NCBI GenBank assembly: GCA_016783555.1
Contig: JADHWH010000006.1
Location: forward strand, 1-47,637
From: Candidatus Omnitrophota bacterium
GTDB taxonomy: Bacteria; Omnitrophota; Gorgyraeia; JABMRJ01
Length of the DNA: 47,637 nucleotides
Direction of reading: 5' to 3'
Part shown: positions 46,631 through 47,637 of the stretch, one piece after another
How the letters are laid out: the number at the start of each line of letters is the position of its first letter
Position numbering within the stretch: position 1 is the stretch's first letter
The notes under the pieces: model-generated
The model's database searches: none
Told to the model about the DNA's origin: nothing
What the model saw: the letters and a program-made list of their open reading frames with translations, nothing else
Position numbers and translations under genes: made by a program

Positions 46631-47637
46631 GTCCCCGCTCCTATGCCTGTAAATGTTCCTGTACCGGCATCAAAGGTCCCGCCAGCCTCTGAGCCTTCCT
46701 GAAACGTGTAAGAACCCCATGTGCCGCTTACGGCCGCGTGCCATTGATTGGTAAGAGGATCCCATACATCGCCCGCCAACGTTACCTGGTCTGCGCCGTT
46801 TATCCAGTCGACCGTCCATGAAGGGCCGGTAGTGCCGCTGAATAAGCCGTTTATGTCGCCTGTCCATAATAAGTCAAGGGCTGCGTTCTGGTAGACAGTA
46901 AGGTCAAATGTGACACTGGTCAATGTCCCGCCGGCCAAAAAGTCACCCGCGCCGCCGCCCAGTAATTCCGAATGGAGTTCGGTTATGGGGGTCTCAAATA
47001 GAAAATCGCTTATCGTATCGAATGTGGAAGCGTCAAAAAGGTCCGTCACCTCTACCCATTCAGCGACACAGATACCTTCCCAGGTATAGTCCTCTCCGTC
47101 CACATAGTGGCCTATGAACTTTCCGACAGGCTCATTCGGCATGCCGTCGCCTCCTATAAAACCGCCCGTGGTTGTCCATTCTTGAGCTATGTCGTCATAA
47201 CACCTTGTGAAGAACATCCCCTTGAATGTGCCGTCAATCGCGCCTGAATTCCATGTATTTCCCCCGGCATTTCCGAACCATACAGTCGAGGGTGGAGTAT
47301 TAGGCGATAGATCATCGTATCCGTGGCCGCCTAACCACATATTCCAGCCTGTGATAGGAGCTGCCGGTTTCTGGTAATCCCCCCGCATCTTCAAGAAGCA
47401 TAAACCGGTTAAGAGGCCGTCAAGTCCGTCTTCGTAGCCAATGCTCGCCCCAAAAAGCAAGTCCAGGTCTATACTGCCTGCGCTGCCGCCTGCGGTGTCA
47501 AAATCACCGCCCCATCCCCATGCTCCGCCTGCCGGAGGATCGTTGCAAACAAGGATGTCCCTATTGGCAATACCTAATTGAGGGTCATACGTATTCTGAA
47601 AAGTGGGAAAGAAGGCTTCATTGAAATACATGCCCGA
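46621..47637 (-). CDS. Partial secreted Gly/Trp-rich repeat protein (5' end missing)
   Basis: The frame runs off the right edge, so the N-terminus is missing; Met at 47631 need not be the start. The 336 visible residues are rich in Gly, Asp and Trp (WNMWLGGHGYDDL, GGWNPGG-like stretches, TTGGFIGGDGMPN, GTWGSYTFQEGSEAGGTFD) and look like an extracellular beta-rich protein. No family recognised. Its stop overlaps the start of the SurA-like lipoprotein gene, suggesting that this chaperone serves it. Confidence 0.6.
   Translation of the reverse strand, partial: SGMYFNEAFFPTFQNTYDPQLGIANRDILVCNDPPAGGAWGWGGDFDTAGGSAGSIDLDLLFGASIGYEDGLDGLLTGLCFLKMRGDYQKPAAPITGWNMWLGGHGYDDLSPNTPPSTVWFGNAGGNTWNSGAIDGTFKGMFFTRCYDDIAQEWTTTGGFIGGDGMPNEPVGKFIGHYVDGEDYTWEGICVAEWVEVTDLFDASTFDTISDFLFETPITELHSELLGGGAGDFLAGGTLTSVTFDLTVYQNAALDLLWTGDINGLFSGTTGPSWTVDWINGADQVTLAGDVWDPLTNQWHAAVSGTWGSYTFQEGSEAGGTFDAGTGTFTGIGAGTCE

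Noticed and set aside
1-47637. tRNA and rRNA genes
   Set aside because: None could be recognised by eye; a tRNAscan or Rfam run would be needed to exclude them.

Overview
This window most likely comes from the genome of an uncultivated, didermic, free-living bacterium. The mix of genes and the overall style resemble Candidatus Omnitrophota or a related lineage known from metagenomes. The supporting signs are mini-secretin and GspC-like parts, BamE/SmpA-like and AsmA/DUF748-like envelope proteins, many short exported proteins of unknown function, PilZ and GEMM cyclic-di-nucleotide signalling, and strong sigma70-type promoters (TTGACA or TTGCAW, 16-17 bp, TATAAT or TATACT). The assignment to a phylum is inference; no rRNA or tRNA gene was recognised. 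The coding density is high, most genes are on the minus strand, and many neighbours overlap by 4 bp (ATGA).

Layout. 1-2940: small exported proteins, a GEMM (cyclic-di-GMP-I type) riboswitch with terminator that controls a 55-residue ORF, a TtcA-like thiolase, a stand-alone NIL protein, and dispersed hairpin repeats. 3017-9755: a PC4-like DNA-binding protein, a large FG-GAP/CFI-box exported protein coupled to a membrane PDZ (GspC-like) protein, small envelope proteins, a GT39 glycosyltransferase and a DUF192 protein. 9761-16467: nitronate monooxygenase, PilZ, a STAS/GAF-histidine-kinase pair, a PAC2 protein and an AsmA-like protein. 16627-24815: hydrolase, ATP-grasp plus lysine-ketoglutarate-reductase-like pair, MscS channel, TPR protein, hotdog thioesterase, REC and PilZ proteins, and a zinc-finger/TM2/pseudopilin-like fusion. 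24816-43: a nested hairpin array. 25044-36925: membrane proteins, LarA-like racemase, nitroreductase, mini-secretin, ABC exporter and a sugar-transfer block (nucleotidyltransferase, GT39, DPM1-like GT2, GT-C-like). 36943-47637: GuaA-type ATP pyrophosphatase, small envelope proteins, DUF167, a GH26-like enzyme with a partner lipoprotein, MATE exporter, a 2TM/PLD-like protein next to a tautomerase-REC fusion, then a putative operon with zinc-ribbon, HExxH protease, orphan HAMP protein, SurA-like lipoprotein and a truncated secreted protein.

The most remarkable signal is not a protein. Four copies of a 46-59 bp element with ends CCCGTTAGA/TCTAACGGG are present, each flanked by a 5-6 bp direct repeat that differs from copy to copy, as a target-site duplication would. 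Two copies sit exactly on a start codon and supply its Shine-Dalgarno inside one hairpin arm. One copy is inserted at the 5' edge of the GEMM aptamer. Three copies carry an extra internal arm, so two mutually exclusive hairpins can be drawn, one of which would hide the Shine-Dalgarno (or the aptamer's P1 strand). This looks like a mobile element that installs a ready-made RNA switch. The second notable item is a response regulator whose N-terminus is a 4-oxalocrotonate-tautomerase-like domain with Pro-1 and Arg-39 kept.
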